NCBI RefSeq assembly: GCF_900101595.1
Contig: NZ_FMYY01000001.1
Location: 378,072 to 442,071, forward strand
Reading direction: 5' to 3'
DNA length: 64,000 bases
Source of the DNA: Paenibacillus sp. cl123
GTDB lineage: Bacteria > Bacillota > Bacilli > Paenibacillales > NBRC-103111
Under the pieces are notes generated by a model. The model was not told where the DNA came from and ran no database searches. It saw only the letters and a program-made list of their open reading frames with translations. The position numbers were made by a program, and so were the translations under genes. Below are positions 42,501 through 51,845 of this stretch, one piece after another; the first letter of the stretch is position 1; each line of letters opens with the position of its first letter.

Positions 42501-42912
42501 AAATTTTTATTATCTGATTGCAGGCGTTCTTGCGATGCTGTTTGCCGCCACACATGCTTGGAATGGGCAATCCGCTGTGCTGCCGGCCCTTAACATGAAG
42601 ACGATATCCATGGAAACACAGACGATATTCACGTATGTTTGGCACATTATCACAGCGGAAAATCTAGTCTTCGGCATCGCATTTATTTTTATGTCATTCC
42701 AAAGTGAGCGATCAAGGACCTGGCTTGCCGCATGGATGATCGCGGCGATCCTGATCGTCCGCCTGTTGGTTATACTTGGCGTAACGGCATGGCTTGACGC
42801 CGCTTCACTTGCGAATACGTTTATAGATTCGATTGCCATAGTCATCTATGTCGCTTTGATCACACTGGGCACATGGAAGAAAAGACAGTCCGGTCGTCAG
42901 CAGCTGCAGTAA
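42490..42912 (+). CDS. Small four-helix membrane protein
   Basis: From ATG 42490, 140 residues with four membrane segments (YYLIAGVLAMLFAATHAW, ENLVFGIAFIFMSF, WMIAAILIVRLLVILGV and SIAIVIYVALITLG). It overlaps the MerR gene by 11 bases and is expected to be its target. No recognised catalytic motif. The function is unknown. Confidence 0.75.
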   Translation: MKIRNFYYLIAGVLAMLFAATHAWNGQSAVLPALNMKTISMETQTIFTYVWHIITAENLVFGIAFIFMSFQSERSRTWLAAWMIAAILIVRLLVILGVTAWLDAASLANTFIDSIAIVIYVALITLGTWKKRQSGRQQLQ

Positions 42913-42941
42913 CGGCAATGTCTTAGGATCAAAGTTGGAAG

Positions 42942-45014
42942 CTACATTTTCGCCTCGCCGCCCAGCAAGGCTGCTGCCAGCTGCGTCCGGTTTTTCAGGC
43001 CGAACTTTGCCAGCATAGCATTCACATGCTTCTTAACCGCTGCCTCACTGATATAAAGAGAGGCAGCAATCTCTCTATTCGTGCATCCTGCCAATAGAAG
43101 CTGAGCCACATCGTTTTCTCGCTTCGTCAGCTCATGCCGAGGGATCGTCAGATCAATCGGCTGGGCTTTTTGCGGCAGCGGAAGCTGCTTGGCGTCATCC
43201 CTCTCCGTTCCGATCATTCGCTTCACATAGGCTCTTAGATTGTCGTTCCGCGTATCCAGCCAATAGGTGGATGCCGGTTTCGGCAACCCGTAGTCATTAT
43301 GATCCGCACCTTGAATTTTTTTGAAGCCGAATCCCGACATCGCCTGGTCGTAATAGTCGAGCGGAGGAGGTGAAGTGACGATCAGATTGCCCGCCAACAC
43401 ATATTCGAATAGATGAGCGACGATGTCCGAGCGGGTTTGGTCATTTTCCAGATCCTCTACATCCACGCTCAGTAAGTACCAGGCCTTGCCCTGCGCCGCA
43501 GCCGCAGACAACTGCCGCTGCTGATCCTCAGAGATCGACTGGAACAACGCCCTTGAAACCGCGGCGGAGGCCAGATAATCCCATGTTTCCGAATTCACGG
43601 CCACGACGGTGAATACGCCGATTACACGTCCCGCGACGTTGCGCAGCAATTGAACGGACCGATTACCGTCTGACATGCTGAGCACATCGGGCCAGTTCAC
43701 GGCCGCCAATCTGAGCAGGCTTTCTTCGGGCGTAAAAGAGAAGCGGTATAGCTCCTGCGATTCCGGGTCGGAACAGATGACATGCCATGCCCGGGGGCGT
43801 TTTTTCCGTTCTATAAGATATGTCTCAAGTTCCTGCGAATTTTGTTCATTTAGCGGTTCGCGATAATTCGGCGAGGCATGCGTATGGCGGTAGTGCGCCC
43901 TCAGGATCGGGTTACCGGTATAATGAAGCAGCTCGGCAAGCTCTTTCGAAATGTTCTTTCCTTGTGCGATGCCGTCTTCCAATTTTTTCTCGGCGAAGGC
44001 AACTGCGATTCGGTTATACTGTTCGAATTGTTCCGGCATGCGTTCACGGAATGTTCGGCGCATAGCTTCCCAAACCATGTCGTGCAGCCGCCATCCGCCC
44101 GACGAACGGCTTACGAAGGAGAGCTTGATCAAATGATCAAAGGCGCCGGGGCTGATCGGCTTCCCGATTAACTCCTCCAGCAGCTCTTGCTGGAAGGTTC
44201 GTACTGCGGAGGATGCCAATAACAGTCGCCGGAGCTCATCATCCGGCGCTTCCAGCAGCCAACGGTCCAGCAGCCAACGGTCCAGCATGGCTTCAATCGG
44301 CTCTTGCCCGGCTGAGGCAGAGAAATCCGGCGTTTCCGTCAGCTCTCCGGGTGCGGGAGCAAGCAGGGAAACAGCGATCGGATGGCCTAACGTGCGAAGC
44401 CAAACCGCATCGATAGCCTCCTCATCGGTAACTCCCCCATTCAGCAAATACTGCCGGATATCCTCGTAGGTTAGCGCAGAAAGCGGCAACCGCACGATCA
44501 GATTTTTCCAGGCCGAATACCTCCAAAGTCCCTCCAGCGGATAACGTCCTGCCACAACGATAAGAATATTCGTGGGCAAGCGAGGAAAATAAAAGGTACG
44601 CATCCAGTAGTCGAGGGAGCCTGCTTCCTCGTATCCGTCAATCAGCAGCACGACCTTCTTGTCCTCGGTCAATCGGCTAAGCTCCAGAATACTTTGATTG
44701 GCTGCCGCCTCGTTGTTATGGTTCGTGGTCATGCCTATTCCATGCAGGACAGCACGCTCAAACGCTGCGGTATCACCGTTTATTTCCTGCAGATCAACCT
44801 GTATAGGAATGGCGTTCAGTTCTTCGGCTATCAAGGCAAAATGAGCCAGCAAATACGTTTTGCCGATGCCGGCCGTGCCGAACACATTGAGAATCCGTTC
44901 TGTCCGATCAGACAGATGATTGACAAACTGCTGAAAAAGCCCCGTCTCAAACGAACGCCCGACGAACTGGTCGAACATCAGATTGTTCAATCGCTGACCG
45001 ATCGTTTGCCGCAT
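42942..45014 (-). CDS. LuxR-family regulator with N-terminal NTPase domain (MalT/LAL-like)
   Basis: A 690-residue regulator. The N-terminal ATPase has Walker A NVFGTAGIGKTYLLAHF and Walker B KVVLLIDGYEEAG, then NB-ARC-like winged region up to about residue 330. The central region (about 400-600) contains YRFSFTPEESLLRLA and PASTYWLDTRNDNLRAYV and is not recognised. The C-terminal LuxR helix-turn-helix is clear: HELTKRENDVAQLLLAGCTN, EIAASLYISEAAVKKHVN. It is divergent from ilvB with a 130-bp gap, so it may control acetolactate synthesis. Confidence 0.9.
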   Translation of the reverse strand: MRQTIGQRLNNLMFDQFVGRSFETGLFQQFVNHLSDRTERILNVFGTAGIGKTYLLAHFALIAEELNAIPIQVDLQEINGDTAAFERAVLHGIGMTTNHNNEAAANQSILELSRLTEDKKVVLLIDGYEEAGSLDYWMRTFYFPRLPTNILIVVAGRYPLEGLWRYSAWKNLIVRLPLSALTYEDIRQYLLNGGVTDEEAIDAVWLRTLGHPIAVSLLAPAPGELTETPDFSASAGQEPIEAMLDRWLLDRWLLEAPDDELRRLLLASSAVRTFQQELLEELIGKPISPGAFDHLIKLSFVSRSSGGWRLHDMVWEAMRRTFRERMPEQFEQYNRIAVAFAEKKLEDGIAQGKNISKELAELLHYTGNPILRAHYRHTHASPNYREPLNEQNSQELETYLIERKKRPRAWHVICSDPESQELYRFSFTPEESLLRLAAVNWPDVLSMSDGNRSVQLLRNVAGRVIGVFTVVAVNSETWDYLASAAVSRALFQSISEDQQRQLSAAAAQGKAWYLLSVDVEDLENDQTRSDIVAHLFEYVLAGNLIVTSPPPLDYYDQAMSGFGFKKIQGADHNDYGLPKPASTYWLDTRNDNLRAYVKRMIGTERDDAKQLPLPQKAQPIDLTIPRHELTKRENDVAQLLLAGCTNREIAASLYISEAAVKKHVNAMLAKFGLKNRTQLAAALLGGEAKM

Positions 45015-45144
45015 AGCAGCGTCCCCCCACTTGTCCTCAACATTTTTATCTAAAAGTATACCTCCAACGTAAACGAAAGGATAGCCTCAATCCGCTCTTC
45101 CTGTAGTACCGTTAAAGAACGGGAAGACAAGGAGGTTATTAAAA

Positions 45145-46938
45145 ATGAAATTCATATCGGAAACAACGCTTGCCCCTCTACCAGGAAGAGGGGAAATACT
45201 TTCAGGTTCGGAGATTTTGCTGCGTTCTTTGCTTGCGGAAGGCGTTGAATGCGTCTTCGGCTATCCTGGCGGAGCGGTATTGTATATTTATGATGCGATG
45301 CATGACAATCCGGATTTCCATCATTTGCTGACACGCCACGAGCAGGGGGCCATTCATGCTGCCGATGGATACGCTCGCTCCACAGGCAAAACAGGAGTTG
45401 TCATGGCGACGTCCGGACCTGGCGCTGCCAATCTGGTAACCGGTATCGCAACGGCCTATATGGACTCTGTGCCGCTTGTCGTCATAACCGGAAATGTCTC
45501 GTCTGACCTGATCGGAACCGATTCGTTTCAGGAGGTTGATATCATCGGGATTACTCAGCCGATAATTAAGCACAGCTACCTGGTCCGGCATGCTTCCGAG
45601 CTTGCCCGAACGATTAAAGAGGCGTTTCATATTGCCTCAACCGGACGTAAAGGTCCCGTTCTCATCGATATTCCTAAAGACGTAAGTGCCGCCGTTACGG
45701 AATTCATATTGCCCGATCAAGCTTTTGTGCCGGGTTATACGGCTGAGCTTGAAGCGCGGGCTAAGGTCGATCAAGACGCGATAGAGCGGCTTGTTTCAGC
45801 TTTAAAGGACAGTAAGAAGCCGTTGCTGCTAGCAGGCGGGGGCGTCATTCAGGCTGACGGCAGCGAGGAGCTGCTTGATTTTATAGAGCGCACGGGAACG
45901 CCGGTGACAACCACGTTGCTTGGTCTGGGAGTCGTACCGGCGGATCATGAATTATGGCTGGGCATGCCCGGCATGCATGGCACTTACGCGGCGAACCAGG
46001 CTCTGCTGCAATGCGATCTTCTAATCGCCGTCGGAGTCCGCTTTGACGATCGGGTCACCATGAAGCTGGACAGCTTTGCACCGAACGCCAAGGTGGCGCA
46101 TATCGACATAGATGCGGCTGAAATCGGCAAGCTGGTACGTCCCTCAATCCCCATAACAGGTGATGCCAGGGTGGCCTTGGGACAACTGAACCGCAGTATT
46201 TCCTCCGGTCATATGGAGAAAAAAGAATGGACGGCCGCGCTTCGGAAATTAAAAACGGACTACAGGCTCCGGTTCAAGTCCTCCGATAAAGAGCTGAAGC
46301 CTCAATATGTCATTGAGATGATCTCTCGAACGACGAAGGGAGAAGCGATCATTACAACCGATGTTGGGCAGCATCAAATGTGGACGGCGCAGTATTACCA
46401 GTTTCGGAAGCCTCGTTCCCTGATTACATCAGGAGGATTGGGGACGATGGGCTTCGGCTTTCCTTCAGCGATCGGAGCGCAGATCGGCAATCCCGACACT
46501 ACCGTCATCTCTGTAAATGGCGACGGAGGAATACAGATGTGTTCCCAGGAGCTTGCCATCTGCTCCATACACCATATTCCCGTGAAAATCGTCATTCTCA
46601 ACAACCAAACCCTTGGCATGATTCGCCAATGGCAGGAACTGATTTACGAAGGGCGATATAGCCATATCGATTTATCCGGCAGCCCGGATTTTGTGAAGCT
46701 TGCCGAAGCTTATGGGGTCAAGGGTCTCAGGGCCGAAACTCCGGCGGAAGCCGAGCGTGTGTGGCAAGAAGCGTTGACGACGAAGGGGCCTGTGCTGATC
46801 GATTTTGTCATTTCCCGTGACGAGCTTGTCTACCCGATGATCCCGCAGGGGAAGGGATTGCAGGATATTATTCTAGGACCTGATATTGGAGGAGAAGCAG
46901 ATGAAACAAAGAAGACTGCTGTCGGTTTTGGTGAATGA
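45145..46938 (+). CDS. ilvB: Acetolactate synthase large subunit
   Basis: First common enzyme of branched-chain amino acid synthesis; it joins two pyruvates, or pyruvate and 2-oxobutyrate, using thiamine diphosphate. FGYPGGAVLYIYD, EQGAIHAADGYARSTGKTGV and the catalytic Glu in it, GTDSFQEVDIIGIT, and the thiamine-binding VNGDGGIQMCSQELA, NNQTLGMIRQWQ are all intact. 597 residues. AAGGAGG lies nine bases before the ATG. The small subunit gene overlaps its end. No T-box leader is seen, so control probably involves the divergent LuxR-type regulator. Confidence 0.96.
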   Translation: MKFISETTLAPLPGRGEILSGSEILLRSLLAEGVECVFGYPGGAVLYIYDAMHDNPDFHHLLTRHEQGAIHAADGYARSTGKTGVVMATSGPGAANLVTGIATAYMDSVPLVVITGNVSSDLIGTDSFQEVDIIGITQPIIKHSYLVRHASELARTIKEAFHIASTGRKGPVLIDIPKDVSAAVTEFILPDQAFVPGYTAELEARAKVDQDAIERLVSALKDSKKPLLLAGGGVIQADGSEELLDFIERTGTPVTTTLLGLGVVPADHELWLGMPGMHGTYAANQALLQCDLLIAVGVRFDDRVTMKLDSFAPNAKVAHIDIDAAEIGKLVRPSIPITGDARVALGQLNRSISSGHMEKKEWTAALRKLKTDYRLRFKSSDKELKPQYVIEMISRTTKGEAIITTDVGQHQMWTAQYYQFRKPRSLITSGGLGTMGFGFPSAIGAQIGNPDTTVISVNGDGGIQMCSQELAICSIHHIPVKIVILNNQTLGMIRQWQELIYEGRYSHIDLSGSPDFVKLAEAYGVKGLRAETPAEAERVWQEALTTKGPVLIDFVISRDELVYPMIPQGKGLQDIILGPDIGGEADETKKTAVGFGE

Positions 46939-47380
46939 TACGCCGGGTGTGCTTCAGAGAGTGGCTGGTTTATTTTCACGGAGAAGCTACAACATTGAAA
47001 GTATTACCGTCGGCACCTGCGAACAGGAAGGGCTGTCCCGTATGATCGTGGCCGCCCGTGGGGATGATGGACAATTTCAACAAATAAGCAGCCAGTTAAA
47101 CAAATTGATCGATGTCTTGCAAGTCGTCCAACTGCAGGATAGACCTGTCGTGAGCCGCGAACTTATGCTGGTAAAGCTCAAAATGGAGCCCTCCAGACGT
47201 TCGGAGATTCAAAGCCTGACGGAAACGTTCCGCTGCTCCGTTATCGATGTAAGCCCAAGTACGATGGTTGTGCAAATCGTGGGTGATCCGGAAAAAAACG
47301 ATGCCTTTCTTCAGCTGCTGCAGCCGTACGGCATTGTTGAGATAACTCGTACGGGCGAAACAGCCATGAACCGGGGATAG
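46901..47380 (+). CDS. ilvH: Acetolactate synthase small (regulatory) subunit
   Basis: 159 residues from ATG 46901 (GGAGGAG upstream). The N-terminal ACT domain LLSVLVNDTPGVLQRVAGLF, RRSYNIESITVG binds valine for feedback inhibition; the C-terminal ACT-like part holds ELMLVKLKMEPSRRSEI and VVQIVGDPEKNDAF. It overlaps ilvB by 38 bases, so subunit output is coupled. The presence of this subunit favours an anabolic enzyme over the catabolic AlsS type. Confidence 0.95.
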   Translation: MKQRRLLSVLVNDTPGVLQRVAGLFSRRSYNIESITVGTCEQEGLSRMIVAARGDDGQFQQISSQLNKLIDVLQVVQLQDRPVVSRELMLVKLKMEPSRRSEIQSLTETFRCSVIDVSPSTMVVQIVGDPEKNDAFLQLLQPYGIVEITRTGETAMNRG

Positions 47381-47431
47381 CTTGATTTCAGCTGTACAAG
47401 TCCGATATAGCGGATTTGTACAGCCTTCTCT

Positions 47432-48010
47432 TTAATCTGCGCGAATTCCTCCAAAAGCATTTTCCACGATATGTTTAACATAAGCATCATCCAGATGATC
47501 ACCGATTACTAGCAATTTATAAAAAATCGGTCCGTAGATAAGGTCAATGCTTACTTCGATATCGAGATTTTTCTTCAACTCTCCTCTTTGAACTCCCCGT
47601 TCCACAATCTGCTTGGCCTCGACCCGGCGAGGATGAAAGTACCTTGTCCGGTAGGCTTCTGCCAGTCCCGGATCGAATTGCCCTTCGCCGATCAGCTCCT
47701 TAATGATTTCACCCTCGCGACTAGTCAAAAACCGCGCTAAATCAGTGGCATGAACAAGTATGTCATTAAATACCGAGCCCGTGTCGGGCAGTGACAGCCT
47801 TGCCGAGGCAGCGGAGAGGAAGCCGTCCATCACGACGGCTGCTTTGTTGGGCCACCACTTATAAATAGTGGCTTTACTAACCCCGGCACGCTCGGCAATT
47901 TTTTCTACAGTGACTGCTCCAAAGCCATTTTCCAGCAATAACTCATAGGAGGCAGAAAGGATGGACTTCTGAGTTTCAACATTACGCGGACGCCCTCTTT
48001 TCGCATTCAT
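47432..48010 (-). CDS. TetR-family transcriptional regulator
   Basis: A 192-residue repressor: KRGRPRNVETQKSILSASYE, then AVTVEKIAERAGVSKATIYK and WWPNKAAVV form the TetR helix-turn-helix; the C-terminal ligand domain is of the TetR_C_11/'YPO4646-like' type with a long helical bundle. It is divergent from an MFS gene, with repeated operator-like sites between, so it most likely represses the transporter and itself. Confidence 0.93.
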   Translation of the reverse strand: MNAKRGRPRNVETQKSILSASYELLLENGFGAVTVEKIAERAGVSKATIYKWWPNKAAVVMDGFLSAASARLSLPDTGSVFNDILVHATDLARFLTSREGEIIKELIGEGQFDPGLAEAYRTRYFHPRRVEAKQIVERGVQRGELKKNLDIEVSIDLIYGPIFYKLLVIGDHLDDAYVKHIVENAFGGIRAD

Positions 48011-48036
48011 CGGAATCTCCCCTTTACGTTAAAAAC

Positions 48037-48147
48037 TATACGTTCATTATACAAAATAACCAACAGAAAGGAAAAGTTATGCCGCCCATTTACAAAACTG
48101 AACGTTTAGTATATGATATAATCAATTAATGAACTAAACGTACATTA
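48037..48147. promoter_or_regulatory. Operator-like sites between tetR and MFS gene
   Basis: Three related sites: TATACGTTCATTATA (48037-48051), GAACGTTTAGTATATG (48100-48115) and GAACTAAACGTACATTA (48131-48147), sharing a GAACGT-TTAGT core in either orientation. They flank both genes' likely promoters. Confidence 0.5.
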
Positions 48148-48168
48148 TTTTAAATGAGGAGGATTACA

Positions 48169-49416
48169 ATGAAACCGAAACAAGCCGCCCCCGATAAACC
48201 CGTTTCAAGCTGGATTATGTTTCTGCTAGCGTCCGCCTGCGGACTGATCGTTGCCAATCTTTATTATGCACAGCCCTTATTAGGGCCGATCAGCGCCGCT
48301 ATGGGTCTTTCCTCCGCAGCAGCAGGACTAATTGTCACTTTAACTCAAGTCGGTTATGTTGCAGGCCTGTTGTTTATCGTACCGCTCAGTGACATCATTG
48401 AAAATCGCCGCCTGGCGGCCGTATCGCTAATGGTGGTTGCAGGAGCATTGCTTACAGCGGCATTCGCTCCCAATACGCCGTTGTTCCTGACCGCGTCTCT
48501 GTTTATTGGACTGGGGTCCGTAGCGGCTCAAATACTGGTTCCCTATGCTGCCTATCTGTCATCCGAAGAGCAGCGAGGCCGCGTAGTTGGAAACGTGATG
48601 AGCGGACTTTTGCTCGGTATTATGTTTGCCCGGCCGGTGGCAAGCTTGATCACCAGCTTATGGGGCTGGCGAGCCATATTTGTTTTGTCGGCGGCTGTTA
48701 TTATTTTATTGACGGTTCTGTTGTCTCGTATTCTCCCGGAACGCAAGCCTTCGCCTACGCTGACCTACAATAAATTAATGGTCTCTTTGGGCGCCCTTTT
48801 GAAACAATCGCCTGTACTGCGCCGCAGGGCCCTTTATCAAGCCAGTTTATTTGGGGCTTTCAGCCTCTTCTGGACTGTGGTTCCTTTGCGGCTGGCCGAT
48901 GATTTCGGAATGTCGCAGCAAGGCATCGCTTTGTTTGCATTGGCAGGCGTGGGAGGAGCGGTAGCCGCGCCGATTGCCGGAAGACTGGCGGATAAAGGCT
49001 GGACCGGATTTTTGACCGGACTGGCCATGATGATTGCTGCCTTGTCCTTGCTGCTCACCTATGTTTACCAAGACAATTCTACAGTAGCTCTCGCTTTGCT
49101 CGTTCTTGCTGCCATTCTGCTGGATATGTCCGTATCGGGAAATCTTGTGCTGGGGCAAAGAGCGATTTACTCCTTGGGGAGCGAGGCAAGAGGCCGTCTG
49201 AATGGGCTGTTTATGTCCATTTTCTTCATCGGCGGAGCAATTGGTTCCTCTCTGGGCGGCTGGTCATACGACCAAGGCGGCTGGAGCTTCACAGCTCTGG
49301 TCGGAGCCGTTATGCCGCTTTTAGCTTTTATTTTCTTTCTTACTGAAAAACAATCTAAACCCGGCACGCCGAAGCTTCTGCAAAACAGAGTGAAGGGCAC
49401 TAGGCATTTTAATTAG
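48169..49416 (+). CDS. MFS transporter (YbcL/YgaY-like)
   Basis: A 415-residue transporter with 12 membrane segments. The [20 protein letters not shown] segment marks the DHA1-type 'NLYYAQPLL' subfamily; the loop between helices 2 and 3 is [13 protein letters not shown] and helix 7 begins [16 protein letters not shown] 48169 has GGAGG six bases upstream. Divergent from tetR, hence probably a drug or metabolite exporter. It lies just before the bacteriocin cluster and could by chance or design export its product. Confidence 0.92.
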   Translation: MKPKQAAPDKPVSSWIMFLLASACGLIVANLYYAQPLLGPISAAMGLSSAAAGLIVTLTQVGYVAGLLFIVPLSDIIENRRLAAVSLMVVAGALLTAAFAPNTPLFLTASLFIGLGSVAAQILVPYAAYLSSEEQRGRVVGNVMSGLLLGIMFARPVASLITSLWGWRAIFVLSAAVIILLTVLLSRILPERKPSPTLTYNKLMVSLGALLKQSPVLRRRALYQASLFGAFSLFWTVVPLRLADDFGMSQQGIALFALAGVGGAVAAPIAGRLADKGWTGFLTGLAMMIAALSLLLTYVYQDNSTVALALLVLAAILLDMSVSGNLVLGQRAIYSLGSEARGRLNGLFMSIFFIGGAIGSSLGGWSYDQGGWSFTALVGAVMPLLAFIFFLTEKQSKPGTPKLLQNRVKGTRHFN

Positions 49417-49478
49417 TAACAAGAGCGGAGCATTCCACATACGCTGAGGTATCAAAAAACCTTAACGGAGGAATGAAG

Positions 49479-49754
49479 ATGAACGACTTCAGAAATCAGC
49501 TCCAAAACCTGGAGTTTTCCGACATGCAGGCGGGCCAGACGACGCCCTTTAACGCGCAGTATCAGCAAAATGCCGATCCTTCCCGCCTGTGTGTCGGATT
49601 TTGCGTTGGCGTTTGTTTTGTTCAATGTTTTAACTGCAATTGCAGTTGCAGTTGCAGTTGCAGCTGCAGTTGTAGTTGTAGCTGTAGTTGTAGCTGCAGC
49701 TGCTTCCGCTGCCACAATTGCGTGAATTGCCATAGCTGCGCACGCTGCCGCTAA
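49479..49754 (+). CDS. Heterocycloanthracin-type TOMM precursor with (Ser-Cys)10 core
   Basis: A 91-residue precursor peptide. The leader MNDFRNQLQNLEFSDMQAGQ and the PFNAQYQQNADPSRLC segment resemble precursors of the heterocycloanthracin/sonorensin family. The core has 21 Cys residues in total, including CVGFCVGVCFVQC, ten consecutive Ser-Cys pairs and a CHNCVNCHSCARCR tail. Cys and Ser in such cores become thiazoles and oxazoles. ATG 49479 has GGAGG seven bases upstream; the ATG at 49473 is too close to it. A terminator-like hairpin separates it from the enzyme genes, consistent with excess precursor production. Confidence 0.9.
   Translation: MNDFRNQLQNLEFSDMQAGQTTPFNAQYQQNADPSRLCVGFCVGVCFVQCFNCNCSCSCSCSCSCSCSCSCSCSCFRCHNCVNCHSCARCR
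49634..49701 (+). repeat. Hexanucleotide repeat coding for Ser-Cys pairs
   Basis: About eleven near-identical hexamers (AGTTGC with AGC and TGT variants) run head to tail inside the precursor gene. The codon variation shows the array is not newly expanded, but copy number could change by slippage without breaking the frame. Confidence 0.85.
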
Positions 49755-49777
49755 TAGCCGACGTTGACTGAAAGGCA

Positions 49778-49820
49778 GGGTCTCTGCACAAGCTCCGGCT
49801 TGCAGGGGCTCTTTCTTTTT
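49778..49820 (+). terminator. Attenuating terminator after the precursor gene
   Basis: CAAGC-TCCG-GCTTG with an outer AGGGTCTCT/AGGGGCTCT pairing is followed by TTTCTTTTTT. It lies between the precursor and the maturation genes. Confidence 0.6.
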
Positions 49821-49910
49821 TCAAATCAGGCATGAAGGACAAATTGCGTTACATAAAATGACAGAAACGGAATGACGCATATTGGAGATTAGGTAGCGAG
49901 GTGGTGCGGA

Positions 49911-51845
49911 ATGGCGAGTGTGAAGTCTTCCATGCGTTTGAAAATAAATGACGACACCTTTTTTCTCCCGAATTCTGACGGCGGCGTCTATTTCCGGAAC
50001 AATCGGGTGTCATTTCGCCTGGAGGGCAAGACGATTTATCAATGGATCGAAAAATTGCTGCCGATGTTCAACGGCGAATATTCGCTGGAAGAATTGACAG
50101 ACGGCCTGACGGAGGCATACCGGGACCGGGTGTATGAAATTGCGGACCGGTTGTACCAGAACGGTTTCGTACGCGATGTGAGCCAGGATCGGCCTCATCA
50201 ATTGCCGGCTGCTATACTTCAAAACTATGCTGCTCAATTGGCATATTTGGACAGTGTATCAGGCTCGGGCGCCTACCGCTTCCAAACCTATCGTCAAACC
50301 AAAGTGCTTGCGGTCGGTTCGGGCGCTTTTTTGAGCGCATTGGCGTCGGCGCTGTTTGAATCCGGATTACCCAGGTTTCACGTCCTCCTTACGACTTCCA
50401 CGCCTCAGACCAGCAGGAGGCGGCTCGCAGAGCTTGCAGCCCATGCTTCTCGCACCGATCCGGAGGCGGCGTTAGAAGAAGTCGTCCTGTATAAGCGCGG
50501 TATGAGCGGATGGCAGGAGGCTATCGAGCCATTCGACGCGGTTCTGTATGTATCCGAGGAAGGAAATGTCGAGGAGCTTCGGGTACTGCATGCGGCATGC
50601 AAGGAAGCAGGCAAGATGCTGCTTCCTGCTCTATGCTGCCAGCAGGCGGGTTTGGCGGGTCCGCTTGTACATGGGGAGGATGAAGGGGATTGGGAATCGG
50701 CATGGCGTCGCATCCATCAAACTGCGCTGCAGAAGGACCCGGAGCAACATATTTTCTCCTCCACGGCAGGAGCGATGCTTGCGAATGTGCTTGTATTCGA
50801 ATGTATGAAACGGTTCGCCGGGATAACCGAATCGGAAACGAATAGCAGAATGTTCCTGTTGGATCTTGAAACATTGGAAGGGAATTGGCATCCCTTCCTC
50901 CCTCATCCGCTTGTGACAGAAGGCACAGAGATCGAGGAGGTGCGGGATTTCGAGCAGCGGCTCCGCCCAAGCTCGGGGAACATCCGCTCCATCGCCGAAT
51001 TATTCTCCTGTTTCAGCCGGTTGACTTCGGAAGTAACCGGTGTTTTCCATGTTTGGGATGAAGGCGACCTCAAGCAGCTTCCACTCTCCTTATGCCGCGT
51101 TCAGGCGGTCGACCCGTTGTCGGAAGGACCGGCCGGGCTGCTTCCGGACATCGTCTGCGCAGGTCTGACGCATCAGGAGGCGCGGCGGGAAGCGGGGCTG
51201 GCCGGAGTGGAGACGTACGCGCTGCGATTGGCCAGCATCTCGATGACAAGCTTTCCGGCAGCAGAGAATATGGGTGTCGGTGCGGGGGAATCGTTCGCGG
51301 AGGGCGTTTGCCGCGGGCTGCAAAAATGGTTGAACAAGGAGCTGGAGAGCCGCCAATCGAACGGAAAGCATGCAGCCGCTCGTGTGGAGGGAATTTCGAT
51401 CGACGATGAACGCTGCCGTTATTTTTGGCAATCGCTGGCTGCGCTGCGGGGGGCTCCGGTTATCGGGCTGGGAGAAGAAATATCCGGTTTCCCTGTCATG
51501 TGGGTAGGCTCCCGCGGCCGCTGGTTTGGCAGCGCCGGCTTGAATCTGACATTGGCTTTGCGGGACGCGCTGCAGCAGGCTCTCCGTGATGTGCAGTATG
51601 AAACGGCCATCCCGTCTCCTCATCGTGCAGATGTTGCGTCCGTACAGCTGGAGGGAAATGTACCGCATCACGTCATGATTCCCAAGCAGGAAGAAGCGGA
51701 ACATTCGAAGGCGTTGGAAGCCGCGCTGCAGGTGTTGAGACAGAACCGCAAACGGCCCGTCATCCTGGATTTGTCCATCGAGCCGTTCATGAAAGAGGAG
51801 TTGGCCGGCGTATATGGCGTATGGCTGGAGGAGGAGTCCCGATGA
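49911..51845 (+). CDS. Thiazole-containing bacteriocin maturation protein (ThiF-like)
   Basis: A 644-residue protein matching the 'putative thiazole-containing bacteriocin maturation protein' family found next to heterocycloanthracin precursors. The N-terminal ~85 residues (VSFRLEGKTIYQWIEKLLPM, YSLEELTDGL) look like a precursor-recognition module; the centre (about 125-300) is an E1/ThiF-like Rossmann fold starting TKVLAVGSGAFLSALASALF, without an obvious adenylate-binding Arg/Cys set; the C-terminal part contains GAGESFAEGVCRGLQKWLNK. It probably binds the leader and presents it to the YcaO enzyme. GAGGTGG precedes the ATG, and the stop overlaps the next start (ATGA). Confidence 0.88.
   Translation: MASVKSSMRLKINDDTFFLPNSDGGVYFRNNRVSFRLEGKTIYQWIEKLLPMFNGEYSLEELTDGLTEAYRDRVYEIADRLYQNGFVRDVSQDRPHQLPAAILQNYAAQLAYLDSVSGSGAYRFQTYRQTKVLAVGSGAFLSALASALFESGLPRFHVLLTTSTPQTSRRRLAELAAHASRTDPEAALEEVVLYKRGMSGWQEAIEPFDAVLYVSEEGNVEELRVLHAACKEAGKMLLPALCCQQAGLAGPLVHGEDEGDWESAWRRIHQTALQKDPEQHIFSSTAGAMLANVLVFECMKRFAGITESETNSRMFLLDLETLEGNWHPFLPHPLVTEGTEIEEVRDFEQRLRPSSGNIRSIAELFSCFSRLTSEVTGVFHVWDEGDLKQLPLSLCRVQAVDPLSEGPAGLLPDIVCAGLTHQEARREAGLAGVETYALRLASISMTSFPAAENMGVGAGESFAEGVCRGLQKWLNKELESRQSNGKHAAARVEGISIDDERCRYFWQSLAALRGAPVIGLGEEISGFPVMWVGSRGRWFGSAGLNLTLALRDALQQALRDVQYETAIPSPHRADVASVQLEGNVPHHVMIPKQEEAEHSKALEAALQVLRQNRKRPVILDLSIEPFMKEELAGVYGVWLEEESR

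Noticed and set aside
45015-45144. T-box or attenuator leader before ilvB
   Set aside because: The gap is only 130 bp and holds no T-box sequence or terminator.
49630-49842. Opposite-strand frame across the precursor gene
   Set aside because: Its composition simply mirrors the Ser-Cys hexamer repeat.
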